From contig CM077823.1 of the NCBI GenBank assembly GCA_039720395.1, positions 31,764,371 through 31,828,370 on the forward strand: 64,000 bases of DNA, written 5' to 3'. This document shows positions 58,568 through 64,000 of the stretch, piece after piece. The notes below the pieces were generated by a model. It made no database searches. It was given only the letters and a program-made list of their open reading frames with translations, and had not been told where the DNA came from. Position 1 is the first letter of the stretch. Each line of letters begins with the position of its first letter. This stretch comes from Liquidambar formosana. Taxonomy: Eukaryota; Streptophyta; Magnoliopsida; Saxifragales; Altingiaceae. A program made the translations under genes and the position numbers.

Positions 58568-61500
58568 TTACATTGATGAAACAATTCTTTCACCTCCATT
58601 TTCAGCCATCCTAACAACCATATGGTGTCTCACTTGGTGCTCACTAGGAGACCCAATTATAAGTGTATGCTGTCCAATGACCAACTTCCTCTTCGCTTCA
58701 CTATCCACAACACTTGGTTCCTTAGACAAATTCACCCTCACCGTCACTGTCTCTGTCTTCCCTTTCCCCACCTCCACCCTCTCAAACCCCACCATTTGCA
58801 CTTTTGGTGCCCCTATCACCCCTTCTGAGCTTGCTGGCTTCCAAAACACTAACACCACATGGGTCCCATTCATCGGCCCGTTGTTCTTCACACTGATCAC
58901 GATGTCAATTGTCAAGTCGTCGCAGTTTATGGTTGAGACGTCGATGGCTTGGCCGTTGGCAGAGAGAATGTTTGGTGGGTGGAGAGTGGGTGAGGATTGG
59001 ATGAGCACTGTGGAAGGGGCTGATTTTATGAACTTGGAGAATGTTGAGTAGCTTGGTCCATGGCCAATTGGATAGATTGATTTGCCGGTGTAGAAGCGGT
59101 AGGTTCTTCCTGGGAGGTTTTGGGTGGCGTTGGCTCTCATGTTCATGTCTGTCATTGGCACTTGATCGACGTATTCTTGAGGGTACCATGTAAAAGGAGA
59201 CCTTCCACCTGATAGCATATGTGATGATATATATTATCAAACACCTTATGGAATATGATCATATATAGGAAAACCTGATATAACAATCCATCACTGTAAA
59301 AGTAATAACGACTCGATATGGGACACAAAATGAAATACTCCATCATTAAAAACACATAGAACCCACATGTCAGACTCAAGTTCGTGTCTGTGTGGTGTTT
59401 GTCACTACTTTGTTAGGCTAGCCCAACTCTCTGCAATAATGTAAGTACTAAATGACCCTAAATATGGTCATTTTATATTAGTGTAATGGTCATTTTACGA
59501 TTTAATTTCTATGGTGAAAAATGATAATAGTGTAGTTTTTTTTATTTTATTTTATTTTTTTGTCCAAATCTACTTACCCGAATGATGTGACAATTTGATA
59601 AATCAATTAAAAATTTCATTAAAAAAATAACCATGCGACTACCACATCATTTGGGCAAGTACATTTTGCCAAAAAATTTAGGTTATGCAGCATTACTTTT
59701 TATGGGTCATCTAGGGTTGCTCATGAAATGAGACATGAGCATGAAGCCAAGGCCTATATATTGAGCATTAAGAACATGGATGAGATAGAACAATTCACCT
59801 GGATTGTAATCTCCAAATATGACTTGAGCTATGGCATCTCCTCCAGCTTGACCAGGAAATCCCACCCACAAAATCCCTCCAATCTTACTCTCATTCTTCA
59901 CAAACGAAACATCAATCGGACCGGCCGACATAACAACAAGAGCCACTGTTCCATTCGTGGCATTAACCACCTCCATCACAAGCTTCTCTTGACATGCCGG
60001 CAATGTCAAATTCACTCTATCCAACCCCGGCCTTCAGACTCAATAGATTGATCAAGCCCAACCACCACCACCATTGCATCAGCCACAGCCGTAGCCTTAG
60101 CCTTAGCCGCGGCCTCAATCATCGTCTCATCACCACATTTCACATTGCCATACCCTGGCTCATAAGTCACATTTGACACATACTTCACTAGGCCTTGTAA
60201 AGGGCTAATGTATTGGCAAGGTATGCCTGCATAGTTGCTTATCATAACTCTAGTGGCATTAGCATTGGGTGCTATAATAGCCAAGTTCTTGGTGCTATTT
60301 GGCGACAAGGGAAGTGCTCCATTGTTGTCTAGCAGAACAATCCCTTGCTTGGCGGCTTCGACTGCCAACAGCTGATGATCGTTGGTGCATAAATCGGACG
60401 GTCCAAGTTTTCTGAATGGGAGAGTGGTGAGATCGCCGTCGAAGAAACCGAGCCTCATGAGGACTACGTAGTTGTATATTAAGGCGTAGTCTACAATGGA
60501 TTCTTCGACTATTTTTGAGTTAACTGCATTGGCTGTGTACTTGCCCAGATAATCCCTACAATTCATGTTTAAACCTGCAATGGTTAATAATGCATAAGAG
60601 ATCGAGTAGAAGTGTTTGATCTGTGTTCTTGCTGGGTGAGGACTAGCATTTGTATGCATAGTGACAAATTTGGGATTTGGGATTTATTCGTCGTAGGAAT
60701 AATTCGTCGTAGGAATAATTCGTAAGACAGGAAAATATCGAGAATAAGTCGGAAAAAACCTATCAAAATGCTTTACTAATTAATAAGAAAGATTTGTTGT
60801 CATTTCATAATTATTCAGGAATAATTCAAGAATTTCAAAAATAATTTGGAAGTTTTTTGCAATAATTGGGATAAATAAATTTAGGTTTTATTTTTTCAAT
60901 TTAAAATCTGGGAAAATTCAAGAAATTTAGGAATAATTCAAGAATTCTGTCACCATGTTTGTATGGGTACGAACTAAAGACTTAAAAGTACCTGCTTTCA
61001 GGGCAAGGGCTACTGCATCTTCAGGAGGGGTTGCAGTGTAATGGATGGAATCATAATAAACTTCTATGGAGTCACAATCTGAAACAATATATCTGCTCAA
61101 AGGAAAATACAAGTTCAGTAAGGCCACAACCAGAACAAACTAAATGATCACCAGTTCTTTCTTCCTCTTCTTTTTTTTTTTTTTTTTTTTTGGCTTCCTC
61201 GCCCTTTCCTTTCTTGTCTAAAATAAAATAGATTATAGCCAGCATGATGGTTCAAATACGACGAGATACGAGATGCCTAACCTAACATGCAAGCCCCGCA
61301 TGTGTCCTTTACGTTCACATGTTGTGTGCTCGGTGTCCATTTATCATGATAGTATTTTCCAATAGAATAAATGTTATTCATTATGTACTAATGATTGTCA
61401 AGCCTTTGATGTGTTTATAGAGGGAAATGAGGAGACCCACCATTTAATGGATCCTCCTAGCAGGTTTATTAATCTTCACATATATGATAGAACAATTTTA

Positions 61501-63288
61501 TGCATTGATTTCACATTCTAAATAAGAAAATTGACCATTAAACTCAAAAACTTTGTTCACCATTACAAATGCTTTTACTATATATCATGTTAAGATTTTG
61601 GAAGTAACAAGTATCAGCCTTGATGAGAGGCTGAGATATATGACATCAGTACATCACTCTTTCCTAGATGATCATGTAGGATAATGAGGGAGTTGGGCAG
61701 AAGCCAGCCGAATTGGGCTAACCCTGTACTGGTTTAGCCCAACCCAACTTGCAGCCCATGATAATGGACATTGTTTTGGATGAGGTGAAGCCTAATAAAG
61801 CAAGATGGATATCCAGACATGATAACTCATGGTCGACGTGTAAGTCTCACATATTTTTATGCATATATATTTGTGTATTCGTTTATGCATATATATTAGT
61901 GTATTCAGTTATTGCTTATAGTAATGACAAATTATTATAAAAAGATTATTCTTTAAATAATTTATATTAATTGCTTGCTAGCTACCACGTATAAGCTAAG
62001 CAATGCATTGCTTCGCATGACACCTTTTTCTCAAGTGTCACGAGTGATGTGGACTATTTTTTTTCTTTATTTACTTCTAATGTAAATGAACATTGGTTTT
62101 CTTATTGTTTTCACAAGAGTTATTGTCACATCATACTGTTAAAATTCGAGAAGTGAGCTTTTTGTGAAGAAAAGCATTTCTTATAAATAATGAAAAATTA
62201 GGAGAAAAAAAAAATAAATCCAATGGTCCTAAAAAATTTAAGCTGGGTGGATCCAACTGATAAAACTTTTGAATTGTGTCAAGAAAGCCAATTAACCCAT
62301 TGCAACTTTTCAGACCCAAGAGTCGTCCAATACAAATTGTGACATAAGGTTAAAAATTTTAAAGAATGCATTTTTTAGGGAACAGCTATTGCAACCCCCC
62401 ATTTTTATCACCTCACCCCTTTTTTTTTTCTGGTTTTTAAGATTTCATGAAAAATATAAAAAGTTTTTGTACGGCTATTGCAACCCCCCATTTTTATCAC
62501 CCCATCCCTTTCCTTTTGGTTTTTAAGATTTCATGAAAAATATAAAAGGTTTTTACAAAAACCGGATGCTTAGTCCACTAGAAAACATCATTTTGAACAA
62601 CTTTGAAGAAGAAAATTTTTTCAAAATCTATCGTTTAGGTAGACTTTTGGCAAAAAATGAAATAAAGGCTATAAATGTCTAAAAAGTATATTTAAATAAT
62701 AGATTTAGGAAAAACTTTCTTCTACAAAGTTGTTCAAAATAATGTTTTCTAGTAGACATCATGACCGGTTTTATAAAATCCTTTTATATTTTGCATAAAA
62801 CCTTAAAAACCTAAAGGATGGGATGGGGTGATAAGAATGGGGGGTTGCAATAGCCGTTCCTCATTTTCCCCATTTTTAAATAGAGCTAAGGCCAAAAACT
62901 TAATGGGGGCCTTTTGTGAAAAGACTTTATAAGTGGGTTGGAGCCTTATAAGGAGCTGATGCCTTAACAACCGTCTCAATTGTTATCCCTATCAAACCGG
63001 TTTGTTTAGACTCAATATGTGACTTAGGTTTGATGTGCCCATCTTTTAGAATTTTAGGTTGACCTAAGTTTTAGGCAATAAAAACAAAAAAATAAATAAA
63101 TATGGGAGAGGAACGCACCCATCAAGACCCCATTGGCCTCTAACCACCCCTTGGAGTAGGTTGGGATCAGCACAGGTAGGGATCCCATTCACCCCGTTGT
63201 ATGAGCACATCACACTACTAACATGCCCTTCCTCTACGCAGCTCTTAAACGGTGGCTGGTATGTATCCTCCATGTCCTGCGCTATCAC
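58568..63288 (-). CDS. Beta-D-xylosidase (glycoside hydrolase family 3, BXL-type), 5' part outside the window
   Basis: Visible exons on the - strand are 63119-63288, 60992-61092, 59799-60574 and 58568-59208 (stop). All junctions are GT-AG and in phase, for example [12 protein letters not shown] across 63119/61092. The GH3 N-domain shows [27 protein letters not shown] and the nucleophile block YIVSDCDS, where the Asp of SDCDS is the family nucleophile. The GH3 C-domain has [17 protein letters not shown], the SIE-x-EG block, then GPIDVSF and GFPGQAGG. The last exon encodes the fibronectin-III-like end with [20 protein letters not shown]. The family acts in the apoplast on xylan or arabinoxylan side chains. 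Odd point: five extra bases near 60022-60034 shift the frame just after the IE-x-EG motif, so as written the protein ends early. Either a young pseudogene or a sequence error. Confidence 0.85.
59540..59697. mobile_element. Small MITE in the last intron of the xylosidase gene
   Basis: Imperfect inverted repeat: CTACTTACCCGAATGATGTG near 59569 pairs with CACATCATTTGGGCAAGTAC near 59643. The outer words (GGTTATGCAGCATTACT) resemble the loop segment of the fold-back at 46560-46630 (GTAATGCTACATAGCC), suggesting one family. Confidence 0.5.
61093..62376. other. Intron of the xylosidase gene
   Basis: Long intron between the exons at 60992-61092 and 63119-63288. Besides the MITE at 62384 it holds a T-tract (61170-61191) and no coding content. 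Confidence 0.6.
62384..62862. mobile_element. MITE/fold-back in a xylosidase intron (copy 1)
   Basis: Ends are inverted repeats: GGAACAGCTATTGCAACCCC at 62378 and GGGGTTGCAATAGCCGTTCC near 62843. The arms continue inward with AACTTTG and AAAATCTATC pairing. The left end is duplicated in tandem: GGCTATTGCAACCCCCCATT recurs at about 62473. It has no coding capacity. Confidence 0.75.
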
Positions 63289-64000
63289 CTGCAACAAAAA
63301 TTCCATGTTCATCATTTACAATCCACATACATCTTATTGATGCCTACATTTTTATAAGGGCCACAAGTTATCACTAGATTAGAGCATTCAAATATTGCAA
63401 CCCCTTTAAGTGATCTCCCCAACCCATTAATTTTATTTTTTTTAAAGTATTAGAAAAATATAAAAGGTTTTTATGTAAAGTGGTCGTAGTCCACTAAAAA
63501 ACATTATTTTGAACAACTTTGCATAAGAAAGTTTTTTCAATATTTATAGCTTAAGTAGACTTTTTGGCCAAAAATGAAATGGGGACTATAAATAGCCAAA
63601 AAGTCTACTTAAATGATGGATTTTGGAAAAAAATTTTTTTGCAAAGTTATTCAAAATGATGTTTTTTAGTGAACTTCATGGCCACTTTTCATAAAAACCT
63701 TCTATATTTTTATTAAATCTTAAAAAATTAAAATTAATGGGTGGAAAGATCACGTACTTGAGGGGGTTGCAATTTCCAGACCCTTAGACTAAGACAACTG
63801 TGGCCCAAACTGAATATACTATTTTGAGATGCCCAAAAGCAATGATAAGAGTACTACTATTTGACCCATACTATTCACCCAAAACAAGATCTGTTTGTTT
63901 TTATGACTTAAAAATATAATTAATTTAAAAAAATTAGTTCTTGTTGCATATAAACTGTACCTACACCACTTCAAATGGGATTTTATTTTGGGTGAATAAT
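63289..64000. other. Intron of the xylosidase gene, reaching the window edge
   Basis: Sequence 5' (on the - strand) of the exon at 63119-63288. No further exon was found, so the N-terminal exons lie beyond 64000. Confidence 0.6.
63389..63780. mobile_element. MITE/fold-back in a xylosidase intron (copy 2)
   Basis: AAATATTGCAACCCCTTTAAG at 63390 and CTTGAGGGGGTTGCAATTTCC near 63758 are inverted ends. The interior (AACATTATTTTGAACAACTTTG) is shared with copy 1 at 62384-62862. There is no coding capacity. Both copies sit in introns of the same gene. Confidence 0.75.

Noticed and set aside
58622..59051. + strand frames of 68 and 124 residues over the xylosidase
   Set aside because: They are antisense to the last xylosidase exon, which has clear GH3 and fibronectin-III-like motifs on the - strand.
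1..64000. CRISPR arrays, bacterial operons, riboswitches
   Set aside because: The DNA is a plant nuclear region. No spacer-repeat arrays, Shine-Dalgarno-led gene clusters or known riboswitch cores were seen.

Overview
The window is nuclear DNA of a flowering plant, most likely a woody eudicot. It is AT-rich, the genes have many short GT-AG exons, and it holds Ty1/copia elements, MITEs, SINE-like repeats, an endogenous pararetrovirus-like insertion and a nuclear-type tRNA-Asn. I cannot name the species.

The backbone is a tandem array of three copies of one gene family, the interferon-related developmental regulators (IFRD; the Arabidopsis member is SAT32), all on the + strand. Copy A (6574-11406) has 13 consecutive exons that join in one open frame, but its first exon is not in the window because a rearranged copia cluster (1-6201) lies just upstream. 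Copy B (16571-28275) keeps a convincing first exon but carries stop codons and is split by a decayed caulimovirid-like insertion (about 21285-26995). Copy C (50941-55365) is a close copy of A, truncated in its second visible exon and broken by several stops and deletions.

Downstream of A and C, convergent on the - strand, lies the same small gene: an EPFL (epidermal patterning factor-like) secreted cysteine-rich peptide. Both copies are broken, by different lesions. A and C are therefore one duplicated block of about 5.6 kb (A 6860-12611, C 50941-56506). A loses the block at its 3' end, where a cytochrome P450 (CYP76-like) tail abuts the EPFL signal peptide. C loses it at its 5' end.

Between B and C is a transposon-rich stretch. 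It holds a young LTR element with no coding capacity (29969-35059, 5-bp target duplication TGTCA), a hAT-like TIR element (36154-37319), a 2-oxoglutarate dioxygenase fragment, a FAR1-type MULE/transcription-factor pseudogene (40629-42918, -), one isolated exon of a CDP-diacylglycerol synthase, and a roughly 1-kb fold-back element (46090-47080).

The right end holds a tRNA-Asn(GUU) gene and the 3' two-thirds of a GH3 beta-D-xylosidase gene (58568-63288, -), whose 5' exons lie beyond the window. Its exons splice cleanly, but it carries a 5-nt frameshifting insertion next to the conserved IE-x-EG motif, and MITEs of one family sit in its introns.

The only apparently intact coding units are IFRD copy A (less its first exon) and the tRNA. 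The xylosidase would be nearly intact if the frameshift is an assembly error. All identities come from reading motifs and splice phases by eye; no database search was possible.
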